Source: Candidatus Acidiferrales bacterium (lineage in GTDB: Bacteria > Acidobacteriota > Terriglobia > Acidiferrales > UBA7541). Taken from it: DNA of 64,000 nucleotides. Of this stretch, positions 1 to 9,205 are shown piece after piece (the stretch's first letter is position 1; every line of letters begins with the position of its first letter). The DNA lies in assembly GCA_030038535.1 (NCBI GenBank), contig JASHSV010000307.1:33389-97388 (forward strand). Direction: 5' to 3'. A program made the position numbers and the translations under genes. The notes under the pieces were generated by a model. The model was given only the letters and a program-made list of their open reading frames with translations, did not search any database and was not told where the DNA came from.

Positions 1-398
1 GCTACGATCACGTCCGCGTTTCCCAGCAGAATCTGTTGCCAGCCGAGCAGGATGGCCCGCAGCCCGGAAGCGCACGCCATGTTCACGGTGAACGCCGGAA
101 CGTCGTCGCCCAGCCCGGCCCGCCAGGCCACCTGCCGCGCCACGTTCGGGCCGATTCCGGCCGGGCGCGCGTTGCCCAGGATCAGTTCGTTCACCGGGCA
201 GGGCAGCGCTGCGGACTCCGTTCGCGTACGGTCTCGGTCTCCAGGCGTTCGCTCCGCCGGCGAGTTTCCAAAGGCGCGCCGCATCGCTTCCCGCACAGCG
301 ATTACTCCCAAATCCGCAGCGGAGAGATCTGCCAGCCCGCCGCCGAATTTTCCGATCGGTGTGCGCACCGCGCTCGCAATGTAAACCGTGCGGTTCAT
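1..398 (-). CDS. Thiolase (acetyl-CoA acetyltransferase family), N-terminal part, truncated by window edge
   Basis: Reverse strand from ATG at 398 is open to base 1: MNRTVYIASAVRTPIGKFGGGLADLSAADLGVIAVREAMRRAF...NELILGNARPAGIGPNVARQVAWRAGL..VNMACASGLRAI; thiolase N-terminal and active-site Cys motif. Not in the ORF track. Confidence 0.9.
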   Translation of the reverse strand, partial: MNRTVYIASAVRTPIGKFGGGLADLSAADLGVIAVREAMRRAFGNSPAERTPGDRDRTRTESAALPCPVNELILGNARPAGIGPNVARQVAWRAGLGDDVPAFTVNMACASGLRAILLGWQQILLGNADVIV

Positions 399-601
399 GG
401 TCTCGGCTGTTGTTTGCTGGTCCAAAGCCCGCAAAGGGCCGACAAGATTTTGATGCTAGCACACTCGGGCCGGTCGATGGCGGGGAGGCGTTCCAGGTGT
501 TCCCTCGCCGGTGTGCCGCCAGCCGGGCGAGCGCACAAGAAAAGGCGGCCTTGGCCTGGGCGCACAGGCGACCGCATTCGGAAGGAAAGATGGCAAGAGA
601 T

Positions 602-1978
602 CTACAGGCGGCGCGCCGTGAAGGTCGTATTGCCGTAACGGCACGTCAGGCCAGTGACATTGCCTTCGGAGTCTTTCAACATCGCAATGTGCCCGAAGAA
701 TGTGCGCTCCAGGAATTCAGTGGCAGAAATCGGGACAAGCGCCCTGTGCCGGTCTCCGATCTGCATCAGCAAGAACCCCGGTTGTACGGTCAAAGTGAAT
801 TTCGCATTGGGGTCGAAATAATCCGGTCCGAACTGATATTGGCCTGCATAGGATGCCAGGAGGGATTCCGCGATCGCGGCGTGCAGAGATGGGGGCGCCG
901 GGGCTTTCTGGCCGAAAACGATAGCGGCAAGAGCGGCTGCAATTGGATTCTGAGAAGCCGTCCCATAACTGTTGCAGAGGAGAATGATCGTAACGTCGTC
1001 ATCCGGAAAACGATCCAGTTCGGCGGTGAAACCAGGACCGTGTCCTTTTGCCGCCAACACACGGTGCCCAACACGCTCAAACATGTACCACCCGTAGCGA
1101 TCCTCCTCGGCTTTGACGTAATGCAGTTGGGGTGTCGAGCTCTTCAAGAGAATGTCCGTGTTGAGCGCGCGATCGAAGCGATAGAGGTCGTCCACGGTCG
1201 AATACAAAGAACCGCTCCCCGTTTTGTTGGACCAGTCCACATAGGGTGCTTTTTCAAAATCCGAGATTCCTGCCGGGTTGTAGCCGGAGGCGGCGAATGG
1301 GATCAGGCGCGAGGCTTCGCCGTCCGACCCCGAATCCTGCATGCCAGCCGGCTGAAAGATGCGATCGCGCAAATACTCCTCGTAGCTCTTGCCGCTGATT
1401 TTTTCCAGAATGAGCGCCAGCAGACTGTAGTTGGAATTGCTATATCTCTCCTTGGAGCCGGGCTCGAACTCCAGGGGCAGACCGGCAAACTTGGCGACGA
1501 GCTGTTCGACGCTATGAGGGCTGCGCGCGAAGGTGTCATAGTCCTCGATGTCATTGATATCCGGAATGCCCGAGGAGTGCGTCAGCAGATTGTCCAGGGT
1601 GATGCGATCACCATTGGGAAAGCCGGGGACGAAGCGGGAAACGCGATCGGAGAGGCCGAGGCGCCCTTGTTCCGCGAGTTGCAGAATCGCCGCGGCGGTG
1701 AATGGCTTTGAAACGGAAGCAATGTGAAAGCGGGTTTCGTTCGAGTTCGGGACGCTCAGCTCGTAGTTCGCCATTCCATAACTCTGGCGAAAAAGAATGC
1801 GGCCACCGCGAGCCACGAGCACAGTGCCAATAAAGTTGCCCGTATCACTAAAGGGTTGGAGATACGCGCGGATGCGGCTGGCCACGACTTTGTCCGGCGG
1901 AACCTGACAGCGGGCAGGCGCGCTCCACAGAATCATGCTTGCAGCTTGCAAGGCACCCAGAAGCGCGAATCGTTTCAT
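602..1978 (-). CDS. Serine hydrolase, class C beta-lactamase/PBP4-like, secreted
   Basis: 458 aa; signal peptide; SVSK (SxxK), YSN and HGPG motifs. Confidence 0.9.
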   Translation of the reverse strand: MKRFALLGALQAASMILWSAPARCQVPPDKVVASRIRAYLQPFSDTGNFIGTVLVARGGRILFRQSYGMANYELSVPNSNETRFHIASVSKPFTAAAILQLAEQGRLGLSDRVSRFVPGFPNGDRITLDNLLTHSSGIPDINDIEDYDTFARSPHSVEQLVAKFAGLPLEFEPGSKERYSNSNYSLLALILEKISGKSYEEYLRDRIFQPAGMQDSGSDGEASRLIPFAASGYNPAGISDFEKAPYVDWSNKTGSGSLYSTVDDLYRFDRALNTDILLKSSTPQLHYVKAEEDRYGWYMFERVGHRVLAAKGHGPGFTAELDRFPDDDVTIILLCNSYGTASQNPIAAALAAIVFGQKAPAPPSLHAAIAESLLASYAGQYQFGPDYFDPNAKFTLTVQPGFLLMQIGDRHRALVPISATEFLERTFFGHIAMLKDSEGNVTGLTCRYGNTTFTARRL

Positions 1979-2144
1979 GGCGATTTCCTCTTCTTTGCTT
2001 TCCGCAGCAGCTCATTCTCCATCGGCGAATCCGCGGAAGGTCTCAAGGTCGAGACACTCTCGCTCGTTTGTGAGCATTCCGATGCTGATTCTATTCGCTG
2101 GCTTCCGAGGGAGTCTTGTCTGATCTAAGCGTCCGGGCACGGGC

Positions 2145-2963
2145 TTAACGTGGCCGAAAAGCCCTGCGGAATTCGGAAGGAGTCATACCCGTCACACGCT
2201 TGAATGACCGCGAAAAATGACTGTGATCGGCGAAGCCGCAGGAAAGAGCAATCTCCACCAAGGAGTCGTTGGACGCCAGAATTCTTTCGCGGGCGTGGCA
2301 GACGCGCAACCGGCGAATGTACTCGCCAATGGTGCAGTGCTGAAACTTCCGGAACGCCCGGACCAGGTGAACGGGATGGATGCCTGCATCTTGCGCCAAT
2401 CGAGCGAGGTTCTGCGGTCTTGAATATTCATCCTTCAAAAGTTCTTCGACCCGGTTAAGCCACGGCGGCCGTTGCGCAGCGGGATACCGCGTTCGATGTC
2501 GCATCGTTTCCGCGATCAGTTCCAGCGTAATTCCTTCCAGTGCAAGTATGGACAGTTCTTCCATCCTGTGAAACTCCCGGTAAAGCTTCGCCGCCAGATA
2601 CGCCGACGACGCGCTGGATTCGGAATTTGGCGCTGTCAGCGCGAAGCCGCACTCCCGTATTTCGTCGATGCGCCAGGGTTCGAGCTCGATCAGAAAATGA
2701 CGGCCGCGCGTGTGATGCGTTTCCGAATGCGGGGTGGCAGCCGGATAGTAAATCAGGGCAGCGGATTTCCGTTCGCTGAGGGATGCCCCCAGCTTTTCAG
2801 AATAGCTGCCGCCGAGAACAAAGCAGTAATGCGCCAGTTCGTGAGCGTGCCGGGGAATAAAAGTGCCGGGCTCGTAGGACTTCTCGGTGAAGTGGAATCC
2901 CGCTACTGACACCGCCTTTGTCGTCGCCCCGTAAAACTGGCCTGATCTCAGCGTAACCAGCAT
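2145..2963 (-). CDS. AraC family transcriptional regulator
   Basis: 272 aa; N-terminal cupin-like region and C-terminal double HTH (IALSCGFADHSHFSRSFKRVTGMTPSEFRR). Confidence 0.92.
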   Translation of the reverse strand: MLVTLRSGQFYGATTKAVSVAGFHFTEKSYEPGTFIPRHAHELAHYCFVLGGSYSEKLGASLSERKSAALIYYPAATPHSETHHTRGRHFLIELEPWRIDEIRECGFALTAPNSESSASSAYLAAKLYREFHRMEELSILALEGITLELIAETMRHRTRYPAAQRPPWLNRVEELLKDEYSRPQNLARLAQDAGIHPVHLVRAFRKFQHCTIGEYIRRLRVCHARERILASNDSLVEIALSCGFADHSHFSRSFKRVTGMTPSEFRRAFRPR

Positions 2964-3204
2964 TCCGACCTGCCTTCTCCGTTCGATTCCCCCGGATCGT
3001 GTACCCGCAGAGTGACGCAGTCACATAGAACTGATGAGAGCACCCGAATGATAGACGTTGGAGTAGAGCGATCCGTGAGCAAAATGTACGTGCGCTCGGG
3101 GCTCGTACACGCGAGGATGGCCCCTTGGAGTTTTTGCGCCGGATTCCGCCCCGGATGCCGATAGAATGGCCCCGCCGACGGCACTGTGCCGATTGCGGTG
3201 ATTC

Positions 3205-4188
3205 ATGCCACCAGGGTTTGGACCCATCGCCGGACTCATCGTTGGCCACGCGCAGGACGAACTCGCGCTCACCGGATGCACTGTGCTCGTCGCAGAACAC
3301 GGCATGACCGCCGCCTGCGACGTTCGCGGTGGCGCCACCGGCTCCCGCGAGCTCGGCGTGCTCAATCCCGCCCACCTAGCTGGGAAAATCAACGCCCTCG
3401 TATTCGCCGGAGGGAGCGCATTCGGTCTCGATGCCGCATCGGGCGTCGTCCGCTGGCTGGAAGAACGCGGCATCGGATTCGACGCCGGCGTCGCGCGCGT
3501 GCCCATCGTTCCCGCCGCGATCCTATTCGATCTTGCGCTTGGCGACGCGGCGCGCCGGCCGGACGCCGCTATGGGCTATCATGCGGCCGCCGCTGCGAGC
3601 GCCGAGCCCGTGGCGGAAGGCAACGTGGGCGTAGGCACGGGCGCAAGCGTCGGAAAACTGTGCGGCATGGAGCGGGCCATGAAGGCCGGCATCGGCTGCT
3701 GGACCGAAGAATGTGCCGGAGCAAACGGGAAAACGGCTCGGGTTGCCGCGCTCGCTGCGGTCAACGCGTTCGGAGATGTGCGCGATCCCTCGACCGGCCG
3801 TCTGCTCGCGGGCGCACGCACCGCGCCCGGCTCGCGGGACCTACTCGACACGGCTGCGGCGCTTCGCCGCGGTCAGGCGCCTGCTGGATTTGGCCGTTCG
3901 CCTGCACCACCGGCAAATACGGTGCTCGTCGCCGTCGCCACCGATGCGGTGCTCGATCGAATCGCCCTTCAGCGCGTGGCCGTGATGGCGTCCGCGGGAA
4001 TGGCGCGCGCGCTTTCGCCAGCCTTCACGCGCTTCGACGGCGATATCGTATTTGCACTTTCCTGCGGGGAGAGCGAAGCGGCGCTGGAAGCGGTTGGCGC
4101 AGCGGCGGCCGAGGCAGTGGCGCACGCCATCGCCCGGGGCGTCTCCCAGGCCCGTTCGGCCAGCGGCCTTCCCGGTCTCGCCGGGTAG
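3205..4188 (+). CDS. P1 family (DmpA/NylC-type) self-processing N-terminal nucleophile peptidase
   Basis: 327 aa; GLIVGHAQD, TGSRELGVLNPAHL, and the NT..VAVATDAVL autocleavage region. Confidence 0.88.
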   Translation: MPPGFGPIAGLIVGHAQDELALTGCTVLVAEHGMTAACDVRGGATGSRELGVLNPAHLAGKINALVFAGGSAFGLDAASGVVRWLEERGIGFDAGVARVPIVPAAILFDLALGDAARRPDAAMGYHAAAAASAEPVAEGNVGVGTGASVGKLCGMERAMKAGIGCWTEECAGANGKTARVAALAAVNAFGDVRDPSTGRLLAGARTAPGSRDLLDTAAALRRGQAPAGFGRSPAPPANTVLVAVATDAVLDRIALQRVAVMASAGMARALSPAFTRFDGDIVFALSCGESEAALEAVGAAAAEAVAHAIARGVSQARSASGLPGLAG

Positions 4189-4229
4189 CATAGGCTTTTG
4201 AGCCTGTGGGCCCTATTTCGGTGCGAGCT

Positions 4230-4982
4230 TCAGCCCCGTCGCAGCTTCTCCGCCCAATGCGACAGATGGTTCAGCGACTGCGTGTGCGTGCGGTCCAGCG
4301 CCAGCGGTGTGATGGAAACTTCCCCGGCAAAAATCGCGGCATAGTCCGTGTCCGGCTCGACGTCGGTGATTCGTTTCTGCTCGCTCAGCCAAACGAACTT
4401 GCGTCCGCGCGGGTCCACTCCGTCTTGCAGATAATTTCGCGTGATTTTCTTCGACTGGCGCGTGAAGCGCACGCCACCTTTCCAGTCCGCCGGCACGTTC
4501 ACGTTCAGCATCACGCCTTCCGGGAAGCCTTCGGTGAGCGCCAGATCTGCCAGAGTGCGCGCAAACGCAGCCGATGCGCTGAAATCCGGATTCGCCCGAC
4601 GGCCCACCAGCGAAATGGCGCACGCCGCATGCCCGTTGATCGTGCCTTCCATCGCCGCGGCCGCCGTGCCGGAGTAATAGACGTTTTCTCCCATGTTGCC
4701 GCCGTGGTTGACTCCCGAGAGCACGAGATCAGGCGGACCGGGCAACAGCCGGTTCAGCGCCAGAATCACCGCATCCGTCGGCGTTCCTGCTACTGCCCAT
4801 TCCCGCTCCGCCACCTGCTCGTAAAAAACCGGATCGAGCAGCGTGATGGATTGTGCCGAGGCGCTGCGTTCGCGGTCCGGCGCCGCAATGTAGATGTCGC
4901 CTAGGCCTTCTAGCGCGGCTGCGAGCGCGCGCAGGCCCGGCGCGGAGATTCCATCGTCGTTCGTCAACAATATGGTCGGCAT
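4230..4982 (-). CDS. surE: 5'/3'-nucleotidase SurE
   Basis: 250 aa; MPTILLTNDDGISAPGLRALAAAL, APDRERSASAQSIT, LVLSGVNHGGNMG. Confidence 0.95.
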   Translation of the reverse strand: MPTILLTNDDGISAPGLRALAAALEGLGDIYIAAPDRERSASAQSITLLDPVFYEQVAEREWAVAGTPTDAVILALNRLLPGPPDLVLSGVNHGGNMGENVYYSGTAAAAMEGTINGHAACAISLVGRRANPDFSASAAFARTLADLALTEGFPEGVMLNVNVPADWKGGVRFTRQSKKITRNYLQDGVDPRGRKFVWLSEQKRITDVEPDTDYAAIFAGEVSITPLALDRTHTQSLNHLSHWAEKLRRG

Positions 4983-5029
4983 GGATCCGGCGTTTCGGAA
5001 CAGCGGTTACTGGCGAGCGCTCAAAAAGA

Positions 5030-5106
5030 TGGTCGGGACGACTGGATTTGAACCAGCGACCTCACGCACCCCAAGCGTGCGCGCTACCAGGCTGCGCTAC
5101 GTCCCG
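5030..5106 (-). tRNA. tRNA-Pro(GGG), CCA encoded
   Basis: Reverse strand CGGGACG-TA-GCGC..., anticodon stem-loop CACGC-TTGGGGT-GCGTG, T-arm GGTTCAAATCC, acceptor CGTCCCG-A-CCA. Confidence 0.93.
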
Positions 5107-5124
5107 ACGGCAAATTTCAGAGTA

Positions 5125-5589
5125 TCACCGCGTTCCGAGTAGGGTCAAGATTGCGCGAAGTTCCTGCCGGACGGCCACCAGTGCGCTGCGCGCATCACCG
5201 GTCAAGGGGGTTATCGGTGCCGCTTCGCTTCGTGCGTCGGAGTAGCCCAGAGAGGTGTGATCCTTCTGGTGCGCCATTCCGCCGCCCTCGCTCATGGTGT
5301 GTCCCAGGGACGCCTCTCGTCCGCCTCCACCGAGCGCCTCGGCCAGATGGCGCCGCGCGCCGGCGATCGTGAAACCCTCCTCGTACAGCAGCCGCTTGAT
5401 GGTGCGGATCAGATCGATGTCTTCCTGTCGGTAGAGCCGGTGCCCCTTTGGCGCCTTCACCGGCTGCAGCATCGGAAATTCCGTTTCCCAGAAGCGGAGC
5501 ACGAAGGGTTTTGTATCGGTGAGGCGGCTGACGTCGCCGATTCGGTAGAGCCGTTCCGGTGCCGGCGCGTTCGATGCGGCTGCAGACAT
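5125..5589 (-). CDS. MerR family transcriptional regulator
   Basis: 154 aa; YRIGDVSRLTDTKPFVLRFWETEFPMLQPVKAPKGHRLYRQEDIDLI. Confidence 0.93.
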   Translation of the reverse strand: MSAAASNAPAPERLYRIGDVSRLTDTKPFVLRFWETEFPMLQPVKAPKGHRLYRQEDIDLIRTIKRLLYEEGFTIAGARRHLAEALGGGGREASLGHTMSEGGGMAHQKDHTSLGYSDARSEAAPITPLTGDARSALVAVRQELRAILTLLGTR

Positions 5590-5700
5590 TCTGCCTGTCT
5601 ATCGTAAGCCCGCGCGGCTGGGTGTCAATCAAAACTGCTGGGCCAATCGGGCCGGCCAGCCCCCCCTTCGCGAACCACGAGTGGAGATCGAAGCTGCCCG

Positions 5701-6198
5701 TCACCGTGGAACCGGGCTTTTCTTCCGCATGTGCAACAGCTTCTCGACTTGGGCGATGACCGTGCCCGCTTCGTCCTTCACCTCGACCGCAAACGTTCGC
5801 TCGATCTTTTCCTGGGTCTCCAGCGCCCCTTTAATCTCTTCAATCTGCTCGTCCGTGAGCCGGAAACTCGCCGAGACGGTTCCTTTTCCGGGCCGCCGGA
5901 AGCGGATGCTCGCCGACTTGTCCCAGACGATGTAGTCCTTCCCCAGATTTTCAATGAGCATGACCATGAAAAAGGGATCGGTCATCGAATAGAGCGAACC
6001 CCCGTAGTGCGTGCCTACGTAATTCGAATTCCACCGGTGAAGCTTCATCTCCACATCCACTTCCTTCCAGTCGGCAGTGAGGCGCTTCACCCGGATTCCC
6101 GCTCCCAGGAAGGGCGGCCAGAAATTCAGCTTCATCCGCATGTTGCGTTTCATCGCCCGTTTCACCCTGTCCTCGCGCCGGTGGTGGCCCAATCGCAT
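5701..6198 (-). CDS. DUF4442 / hotdog-fold thioesterase-like protein
   Basis: 165 aa; RWNSNYVGTHYGGSLYSMTDPFFMVMLIENLGKDYIVWDKSASIRF. Confidence 0.82.
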   Translation of the reverse strand: MRLGHHRREDRVKRAMKRNMRMKLNFWPPFLGAGIRVKRLTADWKEVDVEMKLHRWNSNYVGTHYGGSLYSMTDPFFMVMLIENLGKDYIVWDKSASIRFRRPGKGTVSASFRLTDEQIEEIKGALETQEKIERTFAVEVKDEAGTVIAQVEKLLHMRKKSPVPR

Positions 6199-6405
6199 TC
6201 ATGCTGCCACAGATTTTGCCCTGCCGGCTTGCCCCGCGGACCGCATCCAGGGCAGGCTCCCCTCCCCACCGTCGCCAGGAAAGGAGCCCGCACGGTCTTT
6301 GCCAATCCACTGCGTAAGCGCACCACGGCTGAGTTGGAAGGTGTGACATAGAGTCCAACTCGATCTTCTCTTGCCTTACCTTGTTGGCCAGAGTAGGATT
6401 GAACT

Positions 6406-6651
6406 ATGAAAAACAACTTACGAACGGACACGATCTACTTCACGGTCAAAGGGCAGGTGGTCATCCCCCAGTGGCTGCGCAAGGAGTTCGAGATCGAAGA
6501 TGGCACTCGGGCGCTCGTCTATCAGGAGGATGATCACATCGTGCTCAAGCCGATCACCCCGCAGCACATTAAGCGCTTGCGCGGCTCGCTGAAAGGAACA
6601 GGAGTTCTCCGGGCCTTGATGGCCGACCGCAAGCGCGAGCGAGAGCTCTAG
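6406..6651 (+). CDS. AbrB/MazE-fold antitoxin (VapB-like)
   Basis: 81 aa; YFTVKGQVVIPQWLRKEFEIEDGTRALVYQEDDHIVLKP; directly upstream of a PIN gene. Confidence 0.88.
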   Translation: MKNNLRTDTIYFTVKGQVVIPQWLRKEFEIEDGTRALVYQEDDHIVLKPITPQHIKRLRGSLKGTGVLRALMADRKREREL

Positions 6652-6654
6652 GCC

Positions 6655-7062
6655 ATGGCGCTCCGTGTGCTCGACAGTTATGCCCTCTTGTCTTTTTTTC
6701 AGGATGGAGCAGGCGCCGAGCAGGTGGAAAAGTTGCTGGCCAGAGCCGAACTCGGCGGCCCTAAATTACTCCTCTCCGTGGTGCACTGGGGGGAGGTTTA
6801 CTACACCACGATGCGTCGTGTTTCCCAGCGGGCTGCTGAGGAGAAAGCCCGCGAGATTGCCACTCTTCCCATCGAGTTGGTGCCCATCAACACCGATTTG
6901 GAGATTGTCCGCCAGGCGGCCATTTATAAAGCTACCCGAAGGCTGGCTTACGCCGATGCATTCGCCGCGGCGCTGGCCAAGATGCGCGAGGCAGAGTTGG
7001 TCACCGGCGATACCGATTTCGAGCAAGTGGACGGCGAGATCAAGATTCTCTGGTTGAGATGA
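6655..7062 (+). CDS. PIN domain toxin (VapC-like)
   Basis: 135 aa; acidic residues in VLDSYALL, HWGEV, YADAFAAALA, LVTGDTDF; 3 nt after the antitoxin. Confidence 0.9.
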   Translation: MALRVLDSYALLSFFQDGAGAEQVEKLLARAELGGPKLLLSVVHWGEVYYTTMRRVSQRAAEEKAREIATLPIELVPINTDLEIVRQAAIYKATRRLAYADAFAAALAKMREAELVTGDTDFEQVDGEIKILWLR

Positions 7063-7071
7063 ACGAACAGT

Positions 7072-8427
7072 TCAGCCTTCACGCCGTTTCCGCTGCCGCA
7101 GAAGAAACCGGATAGGCGTCGCAGTGAAGTTGAAGCTGGCGCGCAGCCGGTTCTCGAGAAACCGCTCGTAGCTGAAGTGCAGCGGCTTTCGCTGGTTCGT
7201 GAACAGCACAAACGTCGGCGGCTCAACCGACGCCTGCGTCAGATAGAGCACGCGCACCGGATGCGCGCCAGGGGCCGTCCCCCGCTGCAAATCCGCGGTT
7301 TTCAGCCAGCGGTTCAGCTCTCCCGTGGTGACCCGGCGCCGCCGCGCCTCGCTTGCCTCGCGAATCAGCGTAAACAGCCTTCCTGTGTTCTGCCCCGTCA
7401 GCGCAGAGAGAAAGACCACCGGCGCATACGCCAGAAATTTCAGTTTTGCCCGTATCAACTTTTCAAACTGCTCGCGGAGCAGAGCAGGCGACGCTTTCTT
7501 TTCCATCCTTTCCGCGGCCAGTTTCTGCGCCACGTCCCATTTGTTCAGCACAAGGATGATGGAGCATCCCGAACTCGCGGCATGTTGGGCGATGGAGGCG
7601 TCCTGCGAAGTCACGCCTTCCGAGCCGTCCAGCACCACGAGCGCCACGTCCGCCTGCTCCAGATGCTTTCGCGCCATCACCACGCTCAATTTTTCCGCCA
7701 GCAGTTTGGTTTTTGCTTTTCGCCGGATGCCCGCCGTATCCACGAACTCGTACACCGCGCCACCGTGCTCCACGCGCGTATCCACGGCGTCGCGCGTGGT
7801 TCCCGGCTCGGGCGAAACAATCGCGCGCTCCTCGCCCGCCAGCCGGTTGAGCAGCGTGGATTTGCCCACGTTGGGCCGGCCGATGATGGCCACCCGTACC
7901 GCCCTCGGCAACTCTTCCGCCTCCGCCCGCGGAAAATCCCGCGTGATTTCGTCCAGCAGATCGTCTACGCCGTAGCCGTGCTCGGCGGAAATCCCCACCA
8001 CGCGGTCGCCCAACGAATAGAACTCCGCGGCCATCGCCGACTGTCCGGCCGTGTCCACTTTGTTCGCGGCGATGATCAGCGGCTTTCCGGTCCGCCGCAG
8101 CAGCTGCGCCAGCTCCGCATCCAGCGGCTGCACCCCGGCTCGCGCATCCACCACGAGTACCAGCACGCTCGCGCGCTCCATGGCCGCGCGCGCCTGGCGG
8201 TAGACTTCCCCGGGGATTCCGGCCCTCTCATCGGGCAGAAGGCCGCCGGTGTCCACCAGCTCGAAGGCGCGGCCGTTCCAATGCGCGGTCCCATAAATCC
8301 GGTCGCGCGTGATCCCCGGCTCGTCCGTCACAATCGACCGGCGGCTTTCCGTGAGCCGGTTGAAGAGTGTGGATTTCCCCACGTTGGGCCGGCCCACAAT
8401 CACCACGGATGGAAGATGGTCACCCAT
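7072..8427 (-). CDS. der: Ribosome biogenesis GTPase Der (EngA)
   Basis: Two GTPase domains (VGRPNVGKSTLFNRL and IGRPNVGKSTLLNRL) and a KH-like C-terminus. Start placed at MGDHLPSVVIVG (8427) rather than the longer ORF to 8628. Confidence 0.95.
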   Translation of the reverse strand: MGDHLPSVVIVGRPNVGKSTLFNRLTESRRSIVTDEPGITRDRIYGTAHWNGRAFELVDTGGLLPDERAGIPGEVYRQARAAMERASVLVLVVDARAGVQPLDAELAQLLRRTGKPLIIAANKVDTAGQSAMAAEFYSLGDRVVGISAEHGYGVDDLLDEITRDFPRAEAEELPRAVRVAIIGRPNVGKSTLLNRLAGEERAIVSPEPGTTRDAVDTRVEHGGAVYEFVDTAGIRRKAKTKLLAEKLSVVMARKHLEQADVALVVLDGSEGVTSQDASIAQHAASSGCSIILVLNKWDVAQKLAAERMEKKASPALLREQFEKLIRAKLKFLAYAPVVFLSALTGQNTGRLFTLIREASEARRRRVTTGELNRWLKTADLQRGTAPGAHPVRVLYLTQASVEPPTFVLFTNQRKPLHFSYERFLENRLRASFNFTATPIRFLLRQRKRREG

Positions 8428-8575
8428 GCATTCTCGTATTCCCCCGGACAATCCAAAGCGCTCGCGGGTCCAACAGTGTAGCCTGCCTTCCGCCTGCTTC
8501 CACCACCCCGGCGCGGGACGGGCTATACTCCGCCCGGCATCGGCTGAAAGAAAGAGGGCTCCGGGTGCGTAAAAG

Positions 8576-9205
8576 ATGAAGGGGACAGGGAAACCCGAGG
8601 GCATGGGCGGGGACGACCTTGCGGCCATTGTTTCACGTGCCCGGGCCGGTGACCCCGAGGCCTGGGGCGAGATTTACCGGCAATTTGCCGGGCCGCTGTT
8701 CCGTTTTTGCCGCCGCGTCTTGCCCACCCGGGAGGACGCGGAAGACGCGGCCATGGATGTATTTGTGAAATTGCGCGCCAAACTCGGCCAGTACGACCCG
8801 CAGCGGCCTTTCTCCGCCTGGCTCTACAAAGTGGCGGCCAACCATTGCTGGGACCTTCTTCGCCGCCGCAAGATCCGCCAGGACCTGGAAACCGAAGAGG
8901 CCGAATCGCTGCCTCTCGAGCATCCCGATCCCGGGCAGCTCGACCAGATCATCTCCGAGCAGACCAGCGGCGGCGTTCGCCAGGCGCTCGGCCGGCTCTC
9001 CGATCGTGCCCGCATGGCCCTGGTCCTGCGCTACTACGCGGACATGAGCTACGACGAAATTGCCGAGGCCTTGGGACTCCGCCGCGCTTTCGTCGGCGTT
9101 GTGCTTCTGCGCGCGCGCCACGAATTGCGCCAGGCTCTGGTTCAGGGCGCGGAGAACCCGGCGTCCCCCAGCATCGGGACGGCGGGCGTGCGAGGTGGGC
9201 GATGA
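8576..9205 (+). CDS. ECF RNA polymerase sigma factor
   Basis: 209 aa; region 2 (LPTREDAEDAAMDVFVKLRAKLGQYDPQRPFSAWLYKVAANHCWD) and region 4 (LSDRARMALVLRYYADMSYDEIAEALGL). Confidence 0.93.
   Translation: MKGTGKPEGMGGDDLAAIVSRARAGDPEAWGEIYRQFAGPLFRFCRRVLPTREDAEDAAMDVFVKLRAKLGQYDPQRPFSAWLYKVAANHCWDLLRRRKIRQDLETEEAESLPLEHPDPGQLDQIISEQTSGGVRQALGRLSDRARMALVLRYYADMSYDEIAEALGLRRAFVGVVLLRARHELRQALVQGAENPASPSIGTAGVRGGR

Noticed and set aside
359-1711. 450-aa plus-strand ORF
   Set aside because: Antisense to the beta-lactamase-family gene; no recognisable domain.
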